Origin: Nocardioides nematodiphilus
GTDB taxonomy: Bacteria > Actinomycetota > Actinomycetes > Propionibacteriales > Nocardioidaceae
Length of the DNA stretch: 64,000 bases
Direction: 5' to 3'
Assembly (NCBI RefSeq): GCF_020216525.1
Contig: NZ_JAIWOY010000004.1
Span: forward strand, 1-64,000
The notes under the pieces were generated by a model that made no database searches, was not told the origin of the DNA, and was given only the letters and a program-made list of their open reading frames with translations. Both the position numbers and the translations under genes were made by a program. Shown in pieces: positions 54,325 through 63,442 of the stretch (position 1 is the stretch's first letter; each line of letters begins with the position of its first letter).

Positions 54325-54786
54325 ATGAAGATCACCAAGAAGAAGATCGCCGCCGCCGTCGGCGCCGGCGCCGTCGCTGTCGCCGCGGGCGGCGTGGCCT
54401 ACGCGTACTGGACCACCACCGGATCGGGCACGGGCTCGGCGAGCTCGGCGTCCAGTGCCGGCGCGGCCGTCACGATCACCCAGGATGGCGCCCTCACCGG
54501 CTTCACCCTCGGCGACACCAAGACGGTCTCCGTCAAGGCGACCAACGGCGCGAGCTCGAGCCAGAACATCGGCAACATCACCGTCTCCGTCGCCGCGGCC
54601 GGTGGGTGCGCTGCGGACAACTGGGCCGTCGTCGACCTCGCGGACAGCGTCGGCACCCTCGCCGGAGGAGCGACCTCGGCCTCGACCGACGTCGCCACGC
54701 TGACGCTGAAGGACCTGAGCACCAACCAGGACGCCTGCAAGGGCGTGACCCCGGTCCTCACCTTCACGGCGGCTGCAGGCAGCTGA
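54325..54786 (+). CDS. Secreted TasA/SipW-type surface protein 1
   Basis: 153 aa. Basic N-terminus, hydrophobic helix, then the AYAYWTTTGSGTGSAS segment typical of SipW-dependent TasA/camelysin-like signals. The mature domain is beta-rich with C95 and C138 as a likely disulfide. It is paralogous to the two genes downstream (same Cys positions and fold). It may form a surface fibre or coat. No SipW signal peptidase gene lies in the window. GGAAGGA serves as ribosome site. Confidence 0.7.
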   Translation: MKITKKKIAAAVGAGAVAVAAGGVAYAYWTTTGSGTGSASSASSAGAAVTITQDGALTGFTLGDTKTVSVKATNGASSSQNIGNITVSVAAAGGCAADNWAVVDLADSVGTLAGGATSASTDVATLTLKDLSTNQDACKGVTPVLTFTAAAGS

Positions 54787-54892
54787 CCCCCCACCCGGCG
54801 GCGAGCGGGACCCGCACGCTCCCGCTCGCCCCGGGCGGACGACCCACCGGCGCGCTCGGACGCGCCGACCGACCCACGAACGGACGATCACG

Positions 54893-55450
54893 ATGAATCG
54901 GCGGACCACGGCAATCAGGTGGATCGCGGTGTACGCGCTCTTCGCGACCGCGGGCATCGGCCTCGGACGCGAGCTCGCCCTGCGCGCAGACCCGGGCACC
55001 GGAGCGATCGTCCTGGCGGCGAGCAACACGACCGCAGGCAACTCCGGCGGCGTCGGCAACGGCCACGCGCCGTTCACGATCGCCAGCACCGCGGTCACCG
55101 GCCTCCAGCCCGGCGGAGCCGCCAAGCCGCTCGCGTTGACGTTGACGAACACCGACAACAGCCCCTACCAGGTGCTCACCCTGCAGATCGACGTCAACAA
55201 CCCCAACGGCTGCGTCGCGGCGAGCAACCTCGTCATCGGCGGCCTCGGCCGCGTCCAGCTCATCGGCTCCGCGAACGCGTACAGCTCCGCGGCGGCCGGC
55301 GCCCCGAAGCTCGTGATCCCCAAGAACGGACACCTCGACGTCCCGGGACTCAGCATCCGGATGCTCGACGTGACCACGCGGTCGCAAGACGCCTGCAAGA
55401 ACCAGCGATTCACCCTCAGCTACTCCGGCACCGCCACCCAGGGGAACTGA
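54893..55450 (+). CDS. Secreted TasA-like paralogue 2
   Basis: 185 aa. A hydrophobic signal (about 9-28) is followed by a beta domain with VTGLQPGGAAKPLALTLTNT and cysteines C107 and C168 (QDACKNQRFTLSYSGT), matching paralogues 1 and 3. It lacks the YW motif after the signal. Starts 106 nt after gene 1 and 1 nt before gene 3, so it is in the same transcript. The function is probably structural. Confidence 0.65.
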   Translation: MNRRTTAIRWIAVYALFATAGIGLGRELALRADPGTGAIVLAASNTTAGNSGGVGNGHAPFTIASTAVTGLQPGGAAKPLALTLTNTDNSPYQVLTLQIDVNNPNGCVAASNLVIGGLGRVQLIGSANAYSSAAAGAPKLVIPKNGHLDVPGLSIRMLDVTTRSQDACKNQRFTLSYSGTATQGN

Positions 55451-55451
55451 C

Positions 55452-55922
55452 ATGAGCCGACACGTACGCCGTCGCCGCGTCCCGCAGATCCTCGCCGCCG
55501 CTGTCTGCGTCGGCATCGCGATCCTGGCGATGTCCGGCGTCGCCTACGGCTACTGGACCGCCGCCGGTCACGGGACCGGTACGGCGGGCTCCGCCCAGGC
55601 CCGGATGAGCCTCGCGAGCAGTGATGTGCCCACCGGCCTCTACCCGGGCGGACCGGCCGCCACCGTCCGCGTCACGCTGACCAACACGGGTGGCGGCGTG
55701 ATCACGGTGGCCACCATGATCCCGTCGGTGAGCTCGTCGGCGAGCGGCTGCAGCGCACCGGGTGAGCTCAGTCTGACCCGGCTGGACGCCCTGCCGACCG
55801 CACTGACCCCGAGCTCGCCGGTCGCCGTGCGCTACTCGGTGGCGATGGCGACCGGGGCCGACCTGGCCTGCATCGGGGTCACCTTCACCCTCACCTTCGA
55901 CGCGACAGGGACGGTCGGATGA
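55452..55922 (+). CDS. Secreted TasA-like paralogue 3
   Basis: 156 aa. The signal ends in VAYGYWTAAGHGTGTAGSA, like gene 1. The mature domain has TGLYPGGPAATVRVTLTNT, shared with gene 2, and the cysteine pair C100 and C140 before GVTFTLTFD. The three-gene similarity points to local duplication of a beta-sandwich surface protein. The stop overlaps the start of gene 4 by 4 nt (ATGA). Confidence 0.68.
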   Translation: MSRHVRRRRVPQILAAAVCVGIAILAMSGVAYGYWTAAGHGTGTAGSAQARMSLASSDVPTGLYPGGPAATVRVTLTNTGGGVITVATMIPSVSSSASGCSAPGELSLTRLDALPTALTPSSPVAVRYSVAMATGADLACIGVTFTLTFDATGTVG

Positions 55923-56989
55923 AGCGACGCGCACTCATCGTCGGAGTCGCGGTCACCGCGCTCCTGACCCCGGCCGCCGCCTTCGGCGTCTGGACCGTGA
56001 CGGTGACGCCCGGGACCACGACCGCCTCGGCCGCCACCCAGGTGCTCAGCCCCACCGCGAAGGCCACCACCCGCTCCTCGACGGCGATCGATGTCACCGC
56101 GACCGCTCCGAGCGGGAGCGGCGTCGTCCCCACGTCGTACCGGGTCCAGCGCAACGGCACCACGGTGAGCGGCTGCGACAGTCTCGGCTTCAGCCAGACC
56201 TGCTCCGACACCGGCCTGAACCCCGGGACCAGCTACACCTACGCCGTCCTCGGCCGCGTCGGCACCCAGTGGGTCAGCAGCGCGACCACGGTCAGCACCG
56301 CCACGACGGCCGCCCCGCAGTGGGTCTCGACCTCGGCGGGCGCGAGCACGATCACCACCGGCCAGAGCGTCGCCTGGACGGTCGTCTTCAGCCAACCGGT
56401 GAGCGGCGTCGCCGCGGCCGCGTTCCAGGTCACCGGGACCGGGGGCGCCACCGCCCCGATCGCCTCGGTGAGTCCGAGCGGCTCCGCCCCGGCGACCACC
56501 TGGACGGTGACGTCCGGCGCGTCGACCGGCACCGGCTCCCTGCGCCTGGACCTCAAGTCCAAGGCCGGCATCATCGACAGTGGTGGCAGCGGGCTGAGCG
56601 ACACGTCGTTCCCGATCTCCGGCGGCTCCTCGGCGACGGTGACGGTCAACGCGCCGGCACCCACCAGCGCCGTCGCCGTCACCGGGATCTCGCGCAACGG
56701 CAACAGCAGCAACTACACGTTCACGGGGACCTCGAGCGGCGGCGGGACGATCACCGTGACGGTCTCCACCACCGCCAACGCCGGGAACTGCAGCCTCGGC
56801 TCGGCGCTGGGCACCCAGCCGACCGCGTCGGGCAGCCCCTGGACATCCGGGACCATCTCGCTGACCGGTGGCAGCATCTACTACGTACGGGCCACGATCA
56901 CCGGCAACCCGCCGGCGACAAGCCGGATCTACGCGGTGACCGCGCCGACGACGACGAACGGCTCCGCGGCCACCACCCAGGTGTGCTGA
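55919..56989 (+). CDS. Large secreted beta-rich protein of the TasA-like cluster
   Basis: 356 aa. The N-terminal signal ends in AFGVWTVTVTPG. Residues about 40-130 resemble a fibronectin type III domain (YRVQRNGTTVSGCDSLG, GLNPGTSYTYAV); the rest is Ser/Thr/Gly-rich beta sequence with several glycine-poor strands and a terminal cysteine. Probably an adhesin or anchor for the smaller paralogues. The protein is coupled to gene 3 by a 4-nt overlap. Confidence 0.68.
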   Translation: MKRRALIVGVAVTALLTPAAAFGVWTVTVTPGTTTASAATQVLSPTAKATTRSSTAIDVTATAPSGSGVVPTSYRVQRNGTTVSGCDSLGFSQTCSDTGLNPGTSYTYAVLGRVGTQWVSSATTVSTATTAAPQWVSTSAGASTITTGQSVAWTVVFSQPVSGVAAAAFQVTGTGGATAPIASVSPSGSAPATTWTVTSGASTGTGSLRLDLKSKAGIIDSGGSGLSDTSFPISGGSSATVTVNAPAPTSAVAVTGISRNGNSSNYTFTGTSSGGGTITVTVSTTANAGNCSLGSALGTQPTASGSPWTSGTISLTGGSIYYVRATITGNPPATSRIYAVTAPTTTNGSAATTQVC

Positions 56990-56999
56990 GTGGGGTGCG

Positions 57000-57356
57000 T
57001 CAGGCGCTGAGGCGATCCCGCCGCACGACGTAGCGCTCGAAGAGCAGCGTCGCGAGCGGCGGGACGCTGGCGATCAGGCCTACGATCCAGAGCTTGAAGG
57101 ACCAGCCGAACGTCCGCGCGGCCAGGCTGGTGGAGATCACGTACGCGGTGAAGGCCGCACCGTGGATCGGGCCGAAGACGTGCACGCCGATCGCGTTGTC
57201 GCTGATCACGTACTTGAACAGCATCCCGATCAGCAGGCCCACCCAGGTGAGCGCCTCGATCAGCGCGGTCGTGCGGAAGGCCAGTGCGATCCCGCGGTGG
57301 GCGCCCGACTGCTCGGCGGAGGCGGAGGCCTCGGAGGTGATGACGTCGTTCGACAT
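57000..57356 (-). CDS. DUF3817 integral membrane protein
   Basis: 118 aa with three membrane helices and the family stretch FRTTALIEALTWVGLLIGML followed by GPIHGAAFTAYVIS. Function is unknown. It is convergent with the secreted-protein cluster (10-nt gap) and lies downstream of ychF in the same direction, so the two may be co-transcribed. Confidence 0.85.
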   Translation of the reverse strand: MSNDVITSEASASAEQSGAHRGIALAFRTTALIEALTWVGLLIGMLFKYVISDNAIGVHVFGPIHGAAFTAYVISTSLAARTFGWSFKLWIVGLIASVPPLATLLFERYVVRRDRLSA

Positions 57357-57372
57357 AGCGTTGTTGCTCCGA

Positions 57373-58446
57373 TCAGACGTTGAAGCGGAACTCCACGACA
57401 TCGCCGTCGGCCATCAGGTAGTCCTTGCCCTCCATGCGGGCCTTGCCGGCCTCGCGGGCCTTGGCGACGGAGCCGGCGGCGATGAGGTCGTCGTACGAGA
57501 CGATCTCGGCCTTGATGAAGCCCCTCTGGAAGTCCGTGTGGATCACGCCGGCGGCCTCGGGGGCCGTCGCGCCCTTGTTGATCGTCCAGGCGCGCACCTC
57601 CTTGGGGCCCGCGGTGAGGTACGTCTGCAGGCCGAGGGTGTCGAAGCCGACGCGGGCGAGCTGGTTGAGGCCGGACTCGTCGATGCCGAGGTCGTTGAGC
57701 ATCTCGAGCGCCTCCTCATCGGTCATGTCGATCAGCTCGGACTCGATCTTGGCGTCGAGGAAGATGGCCTCGGCGGGCGCGACGAGCTCGCGCATCTGCG
57801 CCTTGAGGTCCTCGTCGGTCAGCTCGTCGGTGTCGCAGTTGAAGACGTAGATGAACGGCTTGGCGGTCAGCAGGGAGAGCTCGCGCAGCAGCTCGCGATC
57901 GATCTTCGTGGAGATGATCGGCGTGCCGCCCTCGAGCGCCTCCTTGGCCTCCTTGGCGGCCTCGAAGTTCGCGACGAGGTCCTTGTTCTTGCGCGACTCC
58001 TTGTCGAGGCGCGTGATCGCCTTCTCGACGGTCTCGATGTCGGCCAGGATCAGCTCGGTCTGGATCGTCGAGATGTCCGAGCCCGGGTTGACCTCACCGT
58101 CGACATGGGTGACGTCGTCGTCGCGGAAGACACGGGTGACCTGGCAGATCGCGGCCGACTCGCGGATGTGGGCGAGGAACTTGTTGCCCAGGCCCTCGCC
58201 CTGCGAGGCGCCTCGGACGATGCCGGCGATGTCGACGAACTCCACGGTCGCGGGCAGGAGGCGCTCCGAGCCGTAGATCTTGGCGAGCTCGGCCAGACGC
58301 GCGTCCGGAACGCCGACGACGCCGACGTTCGGCTCGATCGTCGCGAACGGGTAGTTCGCGGCGAGCACGTTGTTCTTGGTCAGCGCGTTGAAGAGCGTCG
58401 ACTTGCCTGCGTTCGGGAGACCGACGATGCCAATGGTGAGAGCCAC
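57373..58446 (-). CDS. ychF: Redox-regulated ATPase/GTPase YchF
   Basis: 357 aa OBG-family P-loop protein. Walker [15 protein letters not shown] at the N-terminus, the switch region [18 protein letters not shown], the NKxE-equivalent in FNCDTD, and the C-terminal TGS-type domain. It binds ATP and associates with ribosomes. The GTG start lies 8 nt after TAGACT. Confidence 0.94.
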   Translation of the reverse strand: MALTIGIVGLPNAGKSTLFNALTKNNVLAANYPFATIEPNVGVVGVPDARLAELAKIYGSERLLPATVEFVDIAGIVRGASQGEGLGNKFLAHIRESAAICQVTRVFRDDDVTHVDGEVNPGSDISTIQTELILADIETVEKAITRLDKESRKNKDLVANFEAAKEAKEALEGGTPIISTKIDRELLRELSLLTAKPFIYVFNCDTDELTDEDLKAQMRELVAPAEAIFLDAKIESELIDMTDEEALEMLNDLGIDESGLNQLARVGFDTLGLQTYLTAGPKEVRAWTINKGATAPEAAGVIHTDFQRGFIKAEIVSYDDLIAAGSVAKAREAGKARMEGKDYLMADGDVVEFRFNV

Positions 58447-58480
58447 GAGGCGTGAGTCTAGGTGTGGGAGGCTCGGGAAC

Positions 58481-58993
58481 GTGACTCAGCGACCCCTCGC
58501 CCTGCGGGAGCCGGCCCGCCGTGTCTCCGTGCGCGCGCCTGCGTACTGGCGTGTGCAGGCCGCCGTCGGCGCCGCGGTCGCGTGGGCCCTCGCCGCCGTC
58601 GCGGTCGTGGTGGCCGTCGCGGCGACGCACGGCTGGTGGACCCCGCTGCTCTGGATCGCCGCCGCGGTGCTCGTGCTCGCCCCGATCGCGGCCCTGACCG
58701 TCGTCCCGGCCATCCGGTTCCGCGTGCACCGCTGGGAGGTCACCGAGATCGCGGTGCACGTGCGGTACGGCTGGATCTCCCGTACGGACGAGATCGTGCC
58801 GCTGTCCCGCGTCCAGACCGTCGACTCCACGGTCGGGCCGCTGATGCGCGCCTTCGGGCTGCGCACCGTGACCGTCCAGACCGCCTCGAGCCACGGCACC
58901 GTCGCGATCGCCTGCCTCGACGACGCGGTCGCCACCGAGGTCGTCGCGCACCTGGTGGCCGTCACCTCGGCATCGGCCGGGGACGCCACGTGA
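58481..58993 (+). CDS. Bacterial PH-domain protein (YdbS-like)
   Basis: 170 aa with two membrane helices followed by a bPH2 domain (HVRYGWISRTDEIVPLSRVQ, the typical Arg-Val-Gln ending). Together with the next gene it forms the YdbS/YdbT-type pair of membrane proteins whose role is unknown. GTG start; the stop overlaps the next GTG by 4 nt (GTGA). Confidence 0.83.
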   Translation: MTQRPLALREPARRVSVRAPAYWRVQAAVGAAVAWALAAVAVVVAVAATHGWWTPLLWIAAAVLVLAPIAALTVVPAIRFRVHRWEVTEIAVHVRYGWISRTDEIVPLSRVQTVDSTVGPLMRAFGLRTVTVQTASSHGTVAIACLDDAVATEVVAHLVAVTSASAGDAT

Positions 58994-60477
58994 CCTCGCC
59001 GTCACCGGCGGCACCGGAGGGCTGGCAGCGCCTCGACCCGCGCACGCTCGGCACCCAGCCGTTCTCGATCGCGGTCCGGGCGGCGATCCCGGCGCTCGCC
59101 GGCGTGATCGGCTTCGGCCAGGCGATCGGCTTCGGGTACGCGATCCCGATCATGCTCGTCGGCGTGGTCGTCGCGGGCGCGATCCCGTGGGCGACCACCA
59201 CCTACCGGGTCACGCCGACCCACCTGGAGATCCGTCGCGGCCTGCTCAACCGCCAGACCGTGACCGCGCGCCTCGACCGGGTGCGCAGCGTCGACCTGGA
59301 GGCCGACGTCTTCCACCGTGTCCTCGGGGTCACCAAGGTCTCGGTCGGCACCGGCGTCGACGAGGGCGGGCTGTCCCTCGACTCGCTCGGCGTGCAGGCC
59401 GCCGAGCGGCTGCGCGCCGCGCTCCTGCACGGCGAGCACGACGTCTCACCCGCGCCCCAGGGCTCGGCGGGGTACGTGCCCCCTCCCCCGGCACCGCCCG
59501 CCATCGTCGGACTCGACTGGTCGTGGGTCCGCTTCGCGCCGCTGAACATCGCCAACCTCGCCGTCGTGCTCGGCGCGATCGGTGCGCTGGCCAGCCAGTT
59601 CGACACGCTCTTCGAGGGCGAGCGGATCGAGGCCGCCTGGCACTGGCTGCGCGACACCGACATCCCGCTCGTCCTCGCCCTGGTCGTCGTCGGCGGGCTG
59701 GTCCTATGGGTGCCGGTCGCGTGCGTCGGCTATCTGGTGCGCTGGTTCGGGCTGAGCGTGACCCGCGAGCAGGGCAAGGAGGGCCCGACGCTGCGCCGCG
59801 TGTACGGCCTGCTCACCCAGCGCGCGACCACCATCGAGGAGGCGAAGATCCGCGGGACGGTCGTACGCCGCCGTGCCCTGGTCGGGCTCGCCGGCGGCGC
59901 CGAGCTGTGCGTGCTCACCATCGGCCTCGAGCGCAACGAGACCCATCTGCTGCCGTCGGCACCGCGCGCCGTCGTGGACGCCACCGCCGCCGACGTGCTC
60001 GGCGAGGCGGCTGCGGTCACCGCACCGACCGTCCCCCACGGCTGGAACGCCCGCCGCCGCGCCCATCTGCGCAACCTGCGCGCCGTCCTCTACGGGACCA
60101 CCGGTGCGGCGATCGCGGCCTGGCGCCTCGACGCGGTGACCGGCTGGCTGCCGCTCGGCGTGCTCGTCATCGGGCTGCCGATCGCGTTCGTCCTCGCCGA
60201 GCTGCGCTATCACCGCCTCGGCCACGCGCTCACCGAGCGCTACCTCATCAGCGGCACCGGCACCACGACCGCAGCACGCACCGCGCTCGAGCTCGACGGC
60301 ATCATCGGCTGGCGGATCCACCAGTCGCTCTTCGACCGGCGTCTCGGGCTGGCCCAGCTGACCGCGACCACCGCCGCCGGCTCCGAGCGGGTCGTCGTCC
60401 CCGACGTACCGCTCGACGAGGCGATCGCGCTCGTCGGGCGGGCCACCCCGGCGATGGCGGCGGAGTTCCTGCAGTGA
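58990..60477 (+). CDS. Bacterial PH-domain protein (YdbT-like)
   Basis: 495 aa with about six membrane helices and three PH-like segments (LEIRRGLLNRQTVTARLDRV, RRVYGLLTQRATTIEEAKI, GIIGWRIHQSLFDRRLGL). Length and layout match YdbT. A proline-rich linker (PPPPAPPAIVGL) separates the first PH domain from the rest. Co-translated with the YdbS-like gene. Function unknown. Confidence 0.83.
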   Translation: MTSPSPAAPEGWQRLDPRTLGTQPFSIAVRAAIPALAGVIGFGQAIGFGYAIPIMLVGVVVAGAIPWATTTYRVTPTHLEIRRGLLNRQTVTARLDRVRSVDLEADVFHRVLGVTKVSVGTGVDEGGLSLDSLGVQAAERLRAALLHGEHDVSPAPQGSAGYVPPPPAPPAIVGLDWSWVRFAPLNIANLAVVLGAIGALASQFDTLFEGERIEAAWHWLRDTDIPLVLALVVVGGLVLWVPVACVGYLVRWFGLSVTREQGKEGPTLRRVYGLLTQRATTIEEAKIRGTVVRRRALVGLAGGAELCVLTIGLERNETHLLPSAPRAVVDATAADVLGEAAAVTAPTVPHGWNARRRAHLRNLRAVLYGTTGAAIAAWRLDAVTGWLPLGVLVIGLPIAFVLAELRYHRLGHALTERYLISGTGTTTAARTALELDGIIGWRIHQSLFDRRLGLAQLTATTAAGSERVVVPDVPLDEAIALVGRATPAMAAEFLQ

Positions 60478-60484
60478 GGTCGGG

Positions 60485-60718
60485 TTAGTCGATCCGGTCC
60501 TCGATGACCTCGTGCTCCAGCACGTGGTGACCCTCGGCGCCGTCCTCGACATCGCGGACGACCACCGCGCGGCGGCGTACCCGCGCCCGCGCGATGAAGG
60601 CGAGGCCGCCGAGCATCAGGATGAGCCCGAGGACGCGCGTGTTCATCCACGAGCCGTCGGTGCGCAGCGCGAAGGTGAAGATCGCGCCGACGATGATCAG
60701 GACGATGCCGGTTCCCAT
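60485..60718 (-). CDS. DUF6458 small membrane protein
   Basis: 77 aa with two membrane helices at about 3-17 and 27-43 and a basic-then-acidic C-terminal tail. It resembles the actinobacterial DUF6458 family (start MGTGIVLIIVGAIFTFAL). Function unknown. Convergent with the PH-domain gene, 7-nt gap. Confidence 0.75.
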   Translation of the reverse strand: MGTGIVLIIVGAIFTFALRTDGSWMNTRVLGLILMLGGLAFIARARVRRRAVVVRDVEDGAEGHHVLEHEVIEDRID

Positions 60719-60786
60719 GCCCAGAAGTAGCCGGGACGGCGGCCGCAGAAACGCGACCGCCGCCCGTGGCAGGTGTGAGAAGAGGC

Positions 60787-61893
60787 TCAGCCGACCTTCT
60801 CCGGGTGGTGCACGTCCATCGCACCGATGTACTTCTGCGACTCCTCGAGACCGTCCTCGAGCGGCGTGAGGCCCTGGGTGAAGACCCGGTCCCGCTGCTT
60901 GGCGCGGAAGCCGGCATGCGCCTCGGCCGGGGCGTCGAAGCCGAAGTGCGCCTGGGCCTCCCGTACGCCCCAGACCTTGCTGCTCTTCGGCGGGATGCCG
61001 AGGATCGCCGGCGCGGCGACCGGGACGGCCTGCGGCGAGAGCCAGGTCATCATCGCGAGGCGGAGCTGCAGGTTGGAGTTGAGCAGCGCGTTGAGCGCCT
61101 TCATCGGCGCCACCACCGCGGCGTCGACCGCGGCGCTCTGGCGCAGGCCGGCCAGGTCGCGCATGTACTTCGGGTAGGTGGCGATGACCGCGCGGCGGTA
61201 GAGGTCGGTGACCGGCTTGAGCGCCAGACGCTGCCAGGCCGGCATGTCGACGGGCAGGGCGACGTCGACGGGCAGGATGAACCTGATCATGTCCTGCGCG
61301 GCCTCGGAGGCGGCCAGCCGCGGGCGCCAGTCCTCGAAGAACCGGTGGACCTGCTCGCGGCTCGTCGGCACCGTGTCCGGGTCGATGGTCTGGAGCTTCG
61401 CGATCTCGCGGCACTCCTGCCAGTACCGGTCCTCCTCCTCCGGCGTGAGCCTGCCGGGGCCGAACATCTCGTAGCACTTGATGATCGAGTGCCACGCGGT
61501 GACGTGGATCCACAGCTGCGAGGAGGGCATGTTGGCGTCGTACTCGCCGCCGGTGACCGGGTCGTGGCCGATGGCCTTGGAGTGCACCTTCACCAGCACG
61601 TCGGCGGCCTTGCAGGTGGCCTCCGCGCCGCCGAAGATCTGCATCCCGAAGTAGCGCAGGGTGCGGCCGTACCGGGTGCTGGGGCGGTACTTCACACCGC
61701 CGGACTGCACGACGGCGGCGGCCAGGTTGGGGTCGAAGTGCTCGATCGTCACCGCCCGCACGAAGCCCAGGACGTACGAGGTCGGGTGCGCCCAGACCTT
61801 CCACGAGACCGACTTCGGGCCGAGGAACCCGTAATCCGTCTGCGGCTCGTACTCCGCCTGCATGGCCTTCAACGACTTCGTGATGCCGAGCAT
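60787..61893 (-). CDS. MpaB-family oxygenase (DUF2236)
   Basis: 368 aa. The conserved histidine stretch LWIHVTAWHSIIKCYE and YFGMQIFGGAEAT with other histidines match the DUF2236/MpaB heme-containing oxygenase family. Reaction and substrate here are unknown. ATG 61893 is used since GGGGAG lies 6 nt upstream. Divergent from the TetR gene, which may regulate it. Confidence 0.82.
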   Translation of the reverse strand: MLGITKSLKAMQAEYEPQTDYGFLGPKSVSWKVWAHPTSYVLGFVRAVTIEHFDPNLAAAVVQSGGVKYRPSTRYGRTLRYFGMQIFGGAEATCKAADVLVKVHSKAIGHDPVTGGEYDANMPSSQLWIHVTAWHSIIKCYEMFGPGRLTPEEEDRYWQECREIAKLQTIDPDTVPTSREQVHRFFEDWRPRLAASEAAQDMIRFILPVDVALPVDMPAWQRLALKPVTDLYRRAVIATYPKYMRDLAGLRQSAAVDAAVVAPMKALNALLNSNLQLRLAMMTWLSPQAVPVAAPAILGIPPKSSKVWGVREAQAHFGFDAPAEAHAGFRAKQRDRVFTQGLTPLEDGLEESQKYIGAMDVHHPEKVG

Positions 61894-61969
61894 CGTCACT
61901 CCCCTTCGATCTATCGCGGACAAGGTGTCCCGCCTGGCTGAATCTACAGTCGTGTCATATTGTTGTCAC

Positions 61970-62608
61970 GTGGTCGGAGCGAAGAAGTCGCCGAAACGGC
62001 GCTACGCGACGCGGATGCCTGTCGCCGCGCGTCGCGAGCAGCTGCTCGACGCCGCACTCGCCGTGCTCGACCGCGACGGCTACCGCGGCCTCACCGTCGA
62101 GGCCATCGCGGCCGAGGCGGACGTGACCCGCCCTGTCTTCTACGCCGCGTACGAGAACATCGATGCGCTCCACAACGCGCTCCTCGACCGGACCCGCAAC
62201 GCCGCGCTCGACCAGGCGATGCACGTCCTCACCGTCAGCGGCGACCCGCGCGACGTGGACGCGTGGATCCTCAACGCCTGCGGCGCCCTCATCGACCAGG
62301 TCGTCGAGCACCCGCAGGTGTGGAAGCCGGTCCTCGGCGTCACCCACGACGCGCCGCGGGTGGTGCGCGAGCGGATCGCGGCGACCATCGAGCTGATCCA
62401 CGGCTACCTCACCACCGGTCTCGCGACCGGGATCGAGCTGCGCGGGGGGCCTGACGTGGACCCGGACGTGCTCGCCCGGCTGACGCTCTCGACGGCCCAG
62501 GAGTTCGGCCGGCTGGTGCTCGAGCAGCCGGAGCGCTACCCCAAGGAGCGGCTCATCACGGCGCTGCAGGTCATGCTCGCCTCCGCACTCCCGCATCGGA
62601 CCGAATAG
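61970..62608 (+). CDS. TetR-family regulator
   Basis: 212 aa. N-terminal HTH: GYRGLTVEAIAAEADVTRPV then FYAAYENIDALHNALLD, a TetR variant. The GTG at 61970 is 6 nt after TATTGT, so probably leaderless. It likely represses itself and the divergent MpaB-type gene; no clear operator was found besides CGTG and CACG ends of a 20-bp stretch at 61951-61970. Confidence 0.87.
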   Translation: MVGAKKSPKRRYATRMPVAARREQLLDAALAVLDRDGYRGLTVEAIAAEADVTRPVFYAAYENIDALHNALLDRTRNAALDQAMHVLTVSGDPRDVDAWILNACGALIDQVVEHPQVWKPVLGVTHDAPRVVRERIAATIELIHGYLTTGLATGIELRGGPDVDPDVLARLTLSTAQEFGRLVLEQPERYPKERLITALQVMLASALPHRTE

Positions 62609-62617
62609 GCTCCCCGG

Positions 62618-63406
62618 GTGCGCATCGCCACCTGGAACGTCAACTCCATCCGCACCCGCATCGACCGGGTCCACGCCCTCCTCGACCGGCACGAGATCGA
62701 CGTGCTCGCGGTCCAGGAGACCAAGGCCAAGGTCGAGCAGATCCCCACGATGGAGCTCGAGCTGCGTGGCTACGAGACGGCCGCAGCCGGCTTCTCGCAG
62801 TGGAACGGCGTCGCGATCTTCTCGCGGGTCGGTCTCGAGGACGTCCGGGTCGGCTTCGAGGGCATGCCCGGGTACGGCGACCCGATCGCTGCCGAGGCAC
62901 GCGCGATCTCCGCCGTCTGCGGCGGCGTGCGGATCGCCTCGCTCTACGTCCCGAACGGGCGCAAGCCCGACGACCCGCACTACGTCTACAAGCTGGACTG
63001 GCTGGCGCGGCTGCGCGAGGCGTCGCAGGCGTGGCTCGACGAGCCGACGGCACTCGTGGGCGACTGGAACGTCTGCCCCTACGACGAGGACTGCTTCGAC
63101 CCGTCGCAGTTCCGCAACTCGACCCACCTGACGCCCGCCGAGCGCGAGGCGTTCTTCGCGATCGAGAAGGACTTCAAGGACGTCGTCCGCCCGTACGCGC
63201 CCGGACCGGACGTCTACACGTACTTCGACTACTACCGCCAGCGCTTCGAGCGCAACCGCGGCCTGCGGATCGACTTCGTGCTCGGGTCCCCCTCGTTCGC
63301 GGAGCGGGTCACCGGCGCGTTCATCGACCTCGACGAGCGCGACCCCGCCCAGGGCACGGGCGCCCCCTCCGACCACGCCCCGGTCATCGTCGATCTCGCC
63401 GACTGA
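62618..63406 (+). CDS. xthA: Exodeoxyribonuclease III
   Basis: 262 aa. The active-site motifs are WNVNSIR, QETKAK, GDWNVCP and SDHAPV, and the length matches XthA. It repairs abasic sites and 3'-blocked ends. The GTG at 62618 is 6 nt after TAGGCT, so leaderless. It follows the TetR gene by 9 nt but has its own promoter. Confidence 0.94.
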   Translation: MRIATWNVNSIRTRIDRVHALLDRHEIDVLAVQETKAKVEQIPTMELELRGYETAAAGFSQWNGVAIFSRVGLEDVRVGFEGMPGYGDPIAAEARAISAVCGGVRIASLYVPNGRKPDDPHYVYKLDWLARLREASQAWLDEPTALVGDWNVCPYDEDCFDPSQFRNSTHLTPAEREAFFAIEKDFKDVVRPYAPGPDVYTYFDYYRQRFERNRGLRIDFVLGSPSFAERVTGAFIDLDERDPAQGTGAPSDHAPVIVDLAD

Positions 63407-63442
63407 TCCGAAACTGTCAGGGGTCGCTGTCATGGTGACCGC

